A stretch of DNA of 23,007 nucleotides from the IMG/VR virus record IMGVR_UViG_3300014501_001048, positions 1 through 23,007 of that record; one strand, given 5' to 3'. The DNA is from a virus. Below are positions 14,091 through 20,081 of the stretch, piece after piece (position 1 is the first letter of the stretch; each line of letters begins with the position of its first letter). Below the pieces are notes generated by a model. The model saw only the letters and a program-made list of their open reading frames with translations, made no database searches and was not told the DNA's origin. The position numbers and the translations under genes are program-made.

Positions 14091-14831
14091 CTATTCGCTC
14101 AAGCTGATCGTGCCGATATTGTTCGAGGCATCGGCGAGCGCCTGGAAGTCGAATTCGGCGACGGTGAATTTCTGATTGGAGAACGGCAGCGACAGTTTCG
14201 ACGACACGCAGGCATTGAGCTTCACCACCAGGTCCTTCGCGCTGCCGTAATAGTTGAAAGTCTCTTTCAGCGCGATTTCGAACATCGGCAGCGGGCCGGC
14301 GAGCTGATTGGCGAGGCTGATCTTGTTCCCCGACGAAATGGTGTAGCTGTAATAGATCAGCACCGCCGAGCCGTTGTCGGCGGAATTGAACGTATAAACG
14401 CCGCTCGACACGCAGTATTGGCCCTGCGCCGGCGAGGACGCGACGGGCGAGAGCTGCGCGCCGCTTGACGCGTAGAACACACCGTAATCCTCGACGAAGG
14501 TCGAGCTGTTGACCACGGTAACTGCGCCCGAGGCAACCGTATCGGTTTCCCCCGTCGTCATTTCCAGCATGCTGCTGGCGGTGAGCGTCTGGCCGAGAAA
14601 CAAATTGTTGAATTGTGTCGCCTGAAGTCGGGCATATTTAGCCTTGCCGGTAATCTTGAACTCGCCGCCGCCGGCCGCGACCGCCATGCTGTATTGACCG
14701 AGCAGCGTCTCGATCTTGCGGTCGAAATCGATCGAAATGGTATCAAGAGTGCCGAACAGGCAGGGCGGCGTACCGGCCACGTCGGTGCGCTTAGCGATCA
14801 GCGTGCCAGAGCCGAAGGCGTATTGGGTCAT
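14091..14831 (-). CDS. Major tail (tube) protein
   Basis: This 246-residue beta-rich protein is in the major-tail-protein position, between the tail terminator and the chaperone genes. The opening (MTQYAFGSGTLIAKRTDVAG) and the phrase DTISIDFDRKIETLLGQYSM fit tube proteins that stack as hexameric rings. A central insertion (about residues 130-185: VASSPAQGQYCVSSGVYTFN, then SADNGSAVLIYYSY) closely resembles one in the adaptor protein at 16918-17754. The C-terminus returns to tube-like sequence (KFTVAEFDFQALADASNNIG). GGAG lies nine bases before ATG 14831. Convergent with the nucleotidyltransferase gene, with only 31 bases between stops and no clear terminator. Confidence 0.85.
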   Translation of the reverse strand: MTQYAFGSGTLIAKRTDVAGTPPCLFGTLDTISIDFDRKIETLLGQYSMAVAAGGGEFKITGKAKYARLQATQFNNLFLGQTLTASSMLEMTTGETDTVASGAVTVVNSSTFVEDYGVFYASSGAQLSPVASSPAQGQYCVSSGVYTFNSADNGSAVLIYYSYTISSGNKISLANQLAGPLPMFEIALKETFNYYGSAKDLVVKLNACVSSKLSLPFSNQKFTVAEFDFQALADASNNIGTISLSE

Positions 14832-14910
14832 AGGTGGGATCTCCTGGGTGAATTGCTTTGAAAAGCGCGAATGGGAAGAGAGAATAGAGGCGGCGGATTC
14901 GCCCGTCCCT

Positions 14911-14938
14911 ATTCGCTATTCGCCGCTCGCTGTTCGCT
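14911..14938. repeat. Degenerate heptamer tandem repeat (4 copies)
   Basis: ATTCGCT-ATTCGCC-GCTCGCT-GTTCGCT runs without gaps and ends inside the stop codon of the tail-terminator gene. Similar ATTCGC heptamer strings are, from memory, common between genes in Bradyrhizobium-like genomes. The rest of the 105-bp gap (14832-14936) shows only the ribosome site of the major tail gene. Confidence 0.5.
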
Positions 14939-15383
14939 AAGGGACTAAAATCTGGAACGGAATCGCGGCGACAGCCTTGCCGTCGATGTCGCCGGTATCG
15001 ATGAAGACCGGCCCGAACGGATAACAATGCGAAACCAGCCCGCCGAGCGTCTGCTTGTTGCCGGCGAGCGCGTCGGCACCGCTCGGTGCCACTGCTGTAT
15101 CGATGGCATCGAGCAGCGTATTCATGGCGCTGTCCGGAACATCCTCGGGGTCCATGCCGGCGGAGAGATAAACGAACACATGCGCATTGATGGTGAGCGC
15201 CGGCAGGCCTTCGGTCTGCCGGCCGCGCTGCTCGCCGGTCTTGAGCATGGTCAGAAACGGCATCTGCGTTTCATTGACCTGATCCCAATGCATAAAGCGC
15301 CGGCTCGTCGCGGTGAAATCCGCCGCGCCCTTGATCAGGTCGAAGAAGGCGACGGAGATTTGTTCGCGGGTGGTGGCGGGCAT
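14937..15383 (-). CDS. Tail terminator protein
   Basis: This 148-residue protein lies directly before the major tail gene, the usual place for the terminator that caps the tail tube and joins it to the head. It starts MPATTREQISVAFFDLIKGA and contains ALTINAHVFVYLSAG and PFGPVFIDTGDIDGKAVAAI, an alpha/beta pattern usual for this group. The frame is open to 15455, but ATG 15383 has AGGAG eight bases upstream, and the extra residues come from the neck-gene fragment, so I use 15383. Its upstream neighbour should be the HK97-gp10-like gene; here the Imm1-like insertion and a remnant of that gene intervene. Confidence 0.75.
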   Translation of the reverse strand: MPATTREQISVAFFDLIKGAADFTATSRRFMHWDQVNETQMPFLTMLKTGEQRGRQTEGLPALTINAHVFVYLSAGMDPEDVPDSAMNTLLDAIDTAVAPSGADALAGNKQTLGGLVSHCYPFGPVFIDTGDIDGKAVAAIPFQILVP

Positions 15384-15411
15384 TACGTGATCTCCTGGCG
15401 GATGGCGAGAC

Positions 15412-15590
15412 TCACCGAGCCGCGCAAGCGGTGCGGCGGTTACCCAGCCCGGCAAGTGACAAGCGCAAATAGGAGCGCTCCTGCATGGTAATCGCCGGCA
15501 GGTTCACGCGCGAAGCGAAGACTTGCTTGCCGCCGGCTACGACGGCGAGCGCCTGGGCCAGGTCCGGCACTATCTCATGACTCGGGAGGA
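15412..15590 (-). pseudogene. Displaced 3' fragment of the gp10-like neck gene (direct repeat)
   Basis: A frame without its own start encodes HEIVPDLAQALAVVAGGKQV then FASRVNLPAITMQERSYLR, nearly the same as the C-terminus of the intact neck protein (HEILPDKARALAFAIGGKQV, FAARVNLPAIAMPERSYMR). At DNA level 15473-15567 aligns without gaps to 16527-16621, with roughly 80% of positions identical by eye. The fragment begins where the Imm1-like gene ends (overlap 15575-15590) and stops just before the tail terminator. It looks like the original gene end left behind when a cassette carrying a replacement 3' end was inserted. Confidence 0.75.
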
Positions 15591-16018
15591 TGCTCTGCAT
15601 CCTCTTTGAGGGTGCGAGGATAGAATTTTTGCCAGACGACTTCGTTGCTCCGTTCGCCGGTGTGCAGAAAACGCGCGGCAACCTGCTTCAGTTCATCGAA
15701 GTTTATGATGTACCGCGCGGCAACCGGTGTCGGCGTATTGGCAGTGAGAAATTCAACATAGCCGCGCTTTAATGGCGGACGTGCGGAGACGGCCAGAAGG
15801 TTTGGCGATTCACCTTGGGAGCGCGAGTGTTGAACACAGCCGACGTTATCACCAATCCCAACCATCAGCTCGAAGCCATTGTCGCATGAAAGCCGAATGA
15901 AGAAGGGCGGCTGCTTTCTTCGAGACTCGAGCAATTCGACAAGCTTCGAGTCATCGGAAATAACGGCGCCGTTCATAGAATCGCGATTGTCTTGCTGATT
16001 AACGTATCGAACTTTCAT
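15575..16018 (-). CDS. Imm1-like immunity protein
   Basis: This 147-residue acidic protein resembles the Imm1 family of polymorphic-toxin immunity proteins: an early strand-helix (MKVRYVNQQDNRD), then ELMVGIGDNVGCVQHSRSQG, a YVEFLTANTPTPV segment and a conserved end (ARFLHTGERSNEVVWQKF). Imm1 proteins bind and neutralise the C-terminal enzyme domain of a partner toxin in the same cell. No toxin gene accompanies it here; the gene upstream is a truncated relative and before that the intact neck gene. ATG 16018 is chosen because it gives the expected opening, though the ribosome site is weak. Its last codons coincide with the start of the neck-gene fragment. It is probably an orphan immunity gene. 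Confidence 0.65.
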   Translation of the reverse strand: MKVRYVNQQDNRDSMNGAVISDDSKLVELLESRRKQPPFFIRLSCDNGFELMVGIGDNVGCVQHSRSQGESPNLLAVSARPPLKRGYVEFLTANTPTPVAARYIINFDELKQVAARFLHTGERSNEVVWQKFYPRTLKEDAEHPPES

Positions 16019-16041
16019 AGCGTTATGCCGTTGAACCTGTT

Positions 16042-16305
16042 CTAATCGGCAGTCCGCTCTGCATCTTCTTCAATGGCCCTTGGGTCGAGAACCTGCCACG
16101 AGACAACATCACTCCGCTCGCCAGTCTGTAAGAAGTATAGAGCAACGCCAGTGCGTTCGCCCTTCGACGCGATATCGATGGGAAGCCGGTAGCAGGTCGT
16201 CAGTTCATTGTTGAGTTCGGAGATTGATCGGACCGTCCAGTGCGTATGCGCGCCGACAAGGCTTTGCTTCTCCAAAAGAGGAACAAAACACCGTTCGCAC
16301 TGCAC
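16042..16305 (-). CDS. Truncated Imm1-like relative
   Basis: This 87-residue frame (GTG 16305) shares its C-terminal part with the next gene: VALYFLQTGERSDVVSWQVL and DPRAIEEDAE compare with VAARFLHTGERSNEVVWQKF and PRTLKEDAE. The N-terminal half of an Imm1-like protein, including the vGIG strand, is missing, and a TGA closes the frame just upstream of the GTG. I read it as a 5'-truncated paralogue from an earlier toxin-immunity cassette; a small functional protein cannot be excluded. The 139 bases between it and the neck gene stop (16306-16444) hold short open stretches in other frames but nothing I recognise. Confidence 0.5.
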   Translation of the reverse strand: MQCERCFVPLLEKQSLVGAHTHWTVRSISELNNELTTCYRLPIDIASKGERTGVALYFLQTGERSDVVSWQVLDPRAIEEDAERTAD

Positions 16306-16444
16306 GACACGCGATCAACTTCCCGGTCGCCGGAGAGAGAAAAGACGCGCAATCCCGGCATCGCAAGCATTGCGATCAGGCTCCATCGAATGATTACGGA
16401 ACGTGAAAGATGGACAGGCTCGAACGTGCCGCGGCTGGCAGGCC

Positions 16445-16918
16445 TTATTGCATCGCCTCTACCACCGCCTCGCTCAGTTCGTCCCTGATCTCATCCGCCA
16501 TCTCAGCGAGCGACGAGCGCATATAAGAGCGCTCCGGCATCGCGATCGCCGGTAGGTTCACGCGCGCGGCGAAGACTTGCTTGCCGCCGATGGCGAAGGC
16601 GAGCGCCCTGGCCTTGTCCGGCAAAATTTCGTGCGGCGGGATGGTGCCGCCGAATTCGTGGATCGCCGCGTATTTGATATCGCCGGACGTGGCGATGCTC
16701 ACGGAGACGTTTGCCGACGAGTCATCGACCGTGGCGGCGATCGAGCGGGCGAGCGCGCCGCTCTTCGTATTGAGCACCGTGCCGGCGAGCTTTTGCTGGA
16801 TCTTTACTTGCAGCTCGGCGGCAAGCCTATTCGCCTTGCTCGACAGCGCGTCGCGCAGGCGATCCGGCATGGCCGCCAGCGCGGCGCTAGCGCCGTCGAG
16901 CAGATTGGCCTGGAGCAT
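16445..16918 (-). CDS. HK97-gp10-like neck / tail-completion protein
   Basis: This 157-residue protein fits the HK97 gp10-like family that bridges connector and tail: an N-terminal helix (LLDGASAALAAMPDRLRDAL), then SGALARSIAATVDDSSANVS, KYAAIHEFGGTIPPHEILPD and RSYMRSSLAEMADEIRDELS. The AAIHEFGG phrase is the strongest marker. ATG 16918 shares a base with the adaptor stop (TGATG); a GTG three bases earlier is also possible. The 3' part is duplicated as a fragment at 15412-15590, on the far side of the Imm1-like genes. Relative to that fragment this intact copy differs at scattered third-position and replacement sites, so the two ends probably come from different phages. Confidence 0.82.
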   Translation of the reverse strand: MLQANLLDGASAALAAMPDRLRDALSSKANRLAAELQVKIQQKLAGTVLNTKSGALARSIAATVDDSSANVSVSIATSGDIKYAAIHEFGGTIPPHEILPDKARALAFAIGGKQVFAARVNLPAIAMPERSYMRSSLAEMADEIRDELSEAVVEAMQ

Positions 16919-17754
16919 CACACACCCACCACGCTGCGGTACGGATCAAGCGACGCGCGGATGAAATCCGGCATGTCTTTCAGACTATACGACGCCGTCT
17001 GCTGGCCCTGCACGGTCTGCGCGCTTTGCCCGACGCGGGTGCGGTAGCGGTAGCGCTCGGCGGTCCATTCGATGCAGGCATTGTTAATCGCGGCCGGAAT
17101 GAAGCCGTAGGAGATGAGCACGCCGGCGCCGGCATCCGCCGCCGCGAAAGTGTATACGCCGCTGGCCACGGCATATTGGTGCGCGGCCGGATTACTCGCC
17201 ACCGCCGCGAGCGCAGTGCCGTTGGCATAAGTGACGCCGGCGTCGCTGGCCCAGGGCCCGAACGGCGCGGCAGCCGTGACATTATATGGACCGGGCGCGG
17301 CGGGCACGCTCGCGGCTTCGTTCTCGACGGCGTATCCAGCGTTGTAACCGACAACGACATTCTGCCGGCCTTTGCAAAAGACTTCGCCGAAGACGTCGAG
17401 CGATTGCGGCCGGCCGAGCGGCAGGCCATCCCAGGTTTCGAGCAAATAGCCGTTGGCGCATGACGCGCCGGCACCCGGCACGGGCGCCGCGGCCACCGCG
17501 CGATTGTCGATGACCAGCGAAGTGACTTGCAGCACCGGATAGCGGCGCAGATAGAGCCGCGCCTTGCCGTCACCGTCGAGGCGCTCGACGAAAGCGCGCG
17601 GCGTCAGCGACGGCCGGCCGAGATAGGCGGTGATCGCGCCACTGACGTCAGTAATGAGCCGCGCGATGAGCGCGTCGTCGGACGAGCCGATGCCGCTCGA
17701 GCCCGACAGCCAGGTTTTCACGTCGGCGAGCACGGCGAGATCGGACGCAGCCAT
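16918..17754 (-). CDS. Head-tail adaptor (gp6-like connector) with inserted beta module
   Basis: This 278-residue protein begins MAASDLAVLADVKTWLSGSS and continues through SSDDALIARLITDVSGAITA, the helical start of gp6/gp15-type adaptors that sit under the portal. A segment LRRYPVLQVTSLVIDNRAVA is the usual mid-domain strand, and WTAERYRYRTRVGQSAQTVQ near the end matches the family's closing helix. Between them lies an extra beta-rich insertion (about residues 175-230) with VASNPAAHQYAVASGVYTFA, shared with the major tail protein. ATG 17754 with GGAG eight bases before it is preferred over the much longer open frame to 17937, whose extra residues are Arg-rich shadow sequence. It follows the small 67-residue gene by 14 bases. 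Confidence 0.82.
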   Translation of the reverse strand: MAASDLAVLADVKTWLSGSSGIGSSDDALIARLITDVSGAITAYLGRPSLTPRAFVERLDGDGKARLYLRRYPVLQVTSLVIDNRAVAAAPVPGAGASCANGYLLETWDGLPLGRPQSLDVFGEVFCKGRQNVVVGYNAGYAVENEAASVPAAPGPYNVTAAAPFGPWASDAGVTYANGTALAAVASNPAAHQYAVASGVYTFAAADAGAGVLISYGFIPAAINNACIEWTAERYRYRTRVGQSAQTVQGQQTASYSLKDMPDFIRASLDPYRSVVGV

Positions 17755-17768
17755 GGTGCAATCTCCGC

Positions 17769-17972
17769 TCAGGCTTTTTTGGCGGCCGGGCGGCTGCGCC
17801 GCGGCGCGGGTGCAGCATCCGGTTTTTCGGGCTCGTCGGTCTCGACAAAGCCGAAGCATTCGATCAGCAGCGCGCCGATCTCGGCCTCGACCTCGTAGAG
17901 GCCGTTGCGAGTCCCGAGCACGACGCCCGCCACGCACGGATTGCCGACGCCTTCCGGCGCTTTCAGTTTCAT
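17769..17972 (-). CDS. Small conserved-looking head-region protein (67 residues)
   Basis: ATG 17972 is preceded by GAGG at six bases and starts MKLKAPEGVGNPCVAGVVLG, followed by an acidic middle (EVEAEIGALLIECFGFVETD) and a basic Pro/Ala/Lys tail (PAPRRSRPAAKKA). I do not recognise a characterised family. A small protein is often found between capsid and adaptor genes in alphaproteobacterial prophages, and the beta-strand-like N-terminus with a charged tail would suit a head decoration or connector accessory role, but this is position-based guesswork. The 182 bases upstream (17973-18154) separate it from the second immunity gene and contain only a weak hairpin. Confidence 0.6.
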   Translation of the reverse strand: MKLKAPEGVGNPCVAGVVLGTRNGLYEVEAEIGALLIECFGFVETDEPEKPDAAPAPRRSRPAAKKA

Positions 17973-18068
17973 GAAAACCTCGCGTTGTTTGGCGTGCCGG
18001 AGACGGTCATAGCCATAGCCCGCGTTGAGCGCAGCAAAATGCGGGAATGCTGGCGCTGAAACGCAGTC

Positions 18069-18095
18069 CTCGGATTTGGCTCCGCTCAATCCGAG
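18069..18095. terminator. Weak hairpin after the immunity cassette
   Basis: CTCGGATT and AATCCGAG form 8-bp arms around an 11-base loop, about 60 bases downstream of the second DUF2019 stop. On the minus strand no T-run follows, so an intrinsic terminator is doubtful; it may be a cassette-boundary repeat. Confidence 0.25.
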
Positions 18096-18154
18096 TTATT
18101 TGCTTCACGGCTTGAGAATTACTTCGCTCAGATTGCAGTTCGCGCTGGCAATTT

Positions 18155-18526
18155 CTACTTGGGCACAACTGAGCCGTCGTCGAGACCCAAAAGGCACATT
18201 CCGGCATCGCCGGTCTGCGGCTGCCGCTGCCATTCTTGTATACGCTCAAGCATTTGCCGCGCGGCCTGTGGCTCAACTGCTAGCGTGGCTTTTGCTGCTT
18301 GTAATCGAACCTGAAGATCTGGATGGTTGAAGAGCGCAAGCAATGCTCTTCTTTGGTCTCCCGGACGGATTTTCAATTCATCCCTGACCGCGACCATCTG
18401 GCCGTAGAGGCGATTGAATTTGGCAATTTCGTCTTCAAACAACGCTTTGTTTTGTTCGACACAACTCACAGCAAAGCGATCGACCAATTCAGCCACTTTC
18501 GCGTTTTGAGCATTAAAACGTTTCAC
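18155..18526 (-). CDS. DUF2019 immunity protein, second copy
   Basis: This 123-residue helical protein is a close paralogue of the first DUF2019 gene: AELVDRFAVSCVEQNKALFE, FNRLYGQMVAVRDELKIRPG, DQRRALLALFNHPDLQVRLQ and the closing GDAGMCLLGLDDGSVVPK. HEAT-like helices with QVRL are typical of the family, which I associate with HNH-like toxins in Rhizobiales. The frame is open to 18586, but I choose GTG 18526: it overlaps the stop of the toxin remnant (GTGA) and gives exactly the same length as copy one. The toxin remnant before it is broken, so this gene now stands as an orphan immunity. It differs enough from copy one to suggest a different cognate specificity. Confidence 0.75.
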   Translation of the reverse strand: MKRFNAQNAKVAELVDRFAVSCVEQNKALFEDEIAKFNRLYGQMVAVRDELKIRPGDQRRALLALFNHPDLQVRLQAAKATLAVEPQAARQMLERIQEWQRQPQTGDAGMCLLGLDDGSVVPK

Positions 18527-18709
18527 GGCGTTAGCACTCCGAACCGAACGAGCGCATACTTTCCCACGCGCACGCGTTCGTCCCAACCTTTGCCTCGCAA
18601 ATAATCTCTTGGCGAGAACCCATCGAAATCTTTATTTTTTTGTCGCAAACCACGCGCTAATCAACCAGTGCTTCAGGGTCGGAATGCGAACCAAATAATC
18701 TGGTGAAAT
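18523..18709 (-). pseudogene. Orphan toxin C-terminus with an A7 frameshift
   Basis: Eight bases after the first immunity stop, the minus strand encodes ISPDYLVRIPTLKHWLISAW then FATK, runs into TAA after a seven-A run, and in the +1 frame resumes as DFDGFSPRDYLRGKGWDERV to FGVLTP and TGA. Removing one A joins both parts into the last ~60 residues of an HNH-like toxin similar to the one at 19975-19085. No N-terminus is present. Its stop overlaps the GTG of the second immunity gene, the same coupling as in the first pair. This is the displaced-tail pattern of polymorphic toxin loci. Confidence 0.75.
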
Positions 18710-18716
18710 CGCGCCC

Positions 18717-19088
18717 TCAACTGGGTACAAACGAACCATCATTGAGACCTACGATGCACATGCCCGCATCACCGGCCTGTGGTTGTCGGCCCGAAGCGGC
18801 AATAGATTGAAGCACGCGCCGCGCTTCCGTTGGCGCCACTGCCAAAGTGCTGACTGCAGCCTTGAGTCGAACCTGCATATTTGGGTAGCCGTGGAGTGGA
18901 AGAAGCGCTTTACGCTGATCGCCTGGGCGGCTTCTTAATTCATTTCTGACAGCGTCCATCTCGCCATAAAGTCTCTTGAATTTGCCGATATCATCCTCAA
19001 GCAATGCTTGATCCTGTTCCAGAGCAATTGCGACGAAGCGATCCACCAACGCTGCGACCGTCATAGCTTGAAGCTTAGCCCGCATCAT
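18717..19088 (-). CDS. DUF2019 immunity protein, first copy
   Basis: This 123-residue protein starts at ATG 19088, overlapping the stop of the full-length toxin frame (ATGA at 19085). It reads TVAALVDRFVAIALEQDQAL, FKRLYGEMDAVRNELRSRPG and ends RQPQAGDAGMCIVGLNDGSF, the DUF2019 pattern. It would neutralise the HNH-like nuclease encoded upstream. The tight coupling fixes the original partnership: immunity is translated whenever the toxin frame is read to its end. With the toxin now stopped early, ribosomes would not reach this junction by the original route, so translation may rely on reinitiation or another start; the gene itself is intact. Confidence 0.8.
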   Translation of the reverse strand: MMRAKLQAMTVAALVDRFVAIALEQDQALLEDDIGKFKRLYGEMDAVRNELRSRPGDQRKALLPLHGYPNMQVRLKAAVSTLAVAPTEARRVLQSIAASGRQPQAGDAGMCIVGLNDGSFVPS

Positions 19089-19210
19089 GGCTCAAGCACT
19101 CCAAACATAAGCAATGCATCATAGCCGACGCTTAAGCGTTCGTCCCAACTCTTACCTCTTAAATAGTCTCGTGGTGACAGTCCGCCAAATCTTTCATTTG
19201 GAGTCGAATA
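19085..19210 (-). pseudogene. C-terminal 41 residues of the HNH-like toxin, cut off by TGA
   Basis: In the same frame as the toxin, directly after TGA 19213-19211, the sequence continues YSTPNERFGGLSPRDYLRGK, then SWDERLSVGYDALLMFGVLE and P before TGA at 19087-19085. It is clearly homologous to the end of the orphan remnant downstream. The stop overlaps the ATG of the immunity gene, so this was the authentic end of the toxin. A single TGG to TGA change explains the interruption. Confidence 0.85.
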
Positions 19211-19975
19211 TCAGGCACTGATTTCCCAATGGACCAGCGTCGGAATACGAACCAAATTCTCGGACGCATCGATTATACTGTCAGGAAAGCCATCCTGCCC
19301 GGCCGGCGTTTGCTCGACGATGTGATGAATATTGTATCCGTCCAGGGGACTCAAGTCCTGCTGTAGCTCTTGCAGCGTTTTTGGCGGATCTTGATAAGCA
19401 TCAATCCAAGGACGAAACTCAGACAGCCACTCGGCCGCTTCCAAGGCTAAGATAAAGTCACCGGCCGGCTCCCCTGCCAACGCTACTCCAGCCAGCCAGT
19501 AGGCGGCGGCTTTCAGGAAGGTATTGACGGCTTTGGCCGTTGCCGGCTCTTCCGGTGGAATTGTGGGCGGCGGCCCGATTGCCGGACCCTGATTGTCTCC
19601 GATGCCCGAAGGATCATTTGCAGCGTATTGAGCACCCGGCTTCCAGACATCGTCGGGTGTCGCGTCGGAAAGAACGCGCGAATCACTCGAATTTCCGTTC
19701 TCACCCTCTGCCGTCCACTGGCCGCCATCGGCGTTGCCGACGGGCACGCGAGGTTCATCGGGATTGAAATCGGCTTTGCGAAGGTCCCGAAAGACATTCC
19801 GGACAATACCTAGAATCAGCTCACGAGCGTTCGGAGTGGAAATGAGTTCGGCGCGCCGCTGGAGCCGCTCCTCCTCGTCTTGTGCGGCGAGCGCACGGAT
19901 CGCTTTCGCGATTTCCAGCCGCACCGGTAGTGTTTGCGGCACGGCATAGAGGCGGCGCGATGGAAGGAGCGTCAT
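19211..19975 (-). CDS. HNH-like polymorphic toxin, interrupted by an in-frame TGA
   Basis: This frame encodes 254 residues from ATG 19975 and would be 296 if the TGA at 19213-19211 were read through. The helical N-terminus (MTLLPSRRLYAVPQTLPVRL) is followed by NPDEPRVPVGNADGGQWT (about 71-88), a linker I associate with phage-borne and secreted toxins, then a Pro-rich stretch and a hydrophobic segment (about 150-185). The C-terminus has GYNIHHIVEQTP (His 217/218), ENLVRIPTLVHW (Asn 240, His 249), an H-N-H arrangement suggesting a metal-dependent nuclease. The TGA falls where the paralogous remnant has Trp. The DUF2019 gene after it is the cognate immunity. Activity of the truncated form is doubtful because the conserved last 41 residues are missing. 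Confidence 0.7.
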   Translation of the reverse strand: MTLLPSRRLYAVPQTLPVRLEIAKAIRALAAQDEEERLQRRAELISTPNARELILGIVRNVFRDLRKADFNPDEPRVPVGNADGGQWTAEGENGNSSDSRVLSDATPDDVWKPGAQYAANDPSGIGDNQGPAIGPPPTIPPEEPATAKAVNTFLKAAAYWLAGVALAGEPAGDFILALEAAEWLSEFRPWIDAYQDPPKTLQELQQDLSPLDGYNIHHIVEQTPAGQDGFPDSIIDASENLVRIPTLVHWEISA

Positions 19976-20007
19976 TCATTTGATCCGAGCATCGTCACAG
20001 GGAGAAT

Positions 20008-20075
20008 CGTCATTGCGAGGAGCGAAGAGACGAAGCAATCCAGAGCTGGATTGCTTCGCTTCGCTCGCAATGACG
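20008..20075. repeat. Long palindromic dispersed repeat between toxin and capsid genes
   Basis: Outer arms CGTCATTGCGAG (20008-20019) and CTCGCAATGACG (20064-20075) enclose inner arms CGAAGCAATCCAG (20031-20043) and CTGGATTGCTTCG (20046-20058) around a 2-base loop. I recall this sequence type as a frequent intergenic repeat in Bradyrhizobium-like chromosomes. It lies just downstream of the capsid stop and could act as a processing or termination hairpin, but has no T-run. Confidence 0.8.
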
Positions 20076-20081
20076 CGTAAA

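Noticed and set aside
16306-16444. A toxin remnant before the truncated Imm1-like gene
   Set aside because: All three minus-strand frames were read; short open stretches exist but none gives a recognisable toxin motif.
17755-17937. Longer N-terminus of the adaptor protein from 17937
   Set aside because: The added 61 residues are Arg-rich and overlap the small 67-residue gene; the ATG at 17754 has a good ribosome site.
19211-19213. Selenocysteine at the toxin TGA
   Set aside because: The paralogous position is Trp, and no hairpin of bacterial SECIS type is apparent just downstream; a nonsense mutation is simpler.
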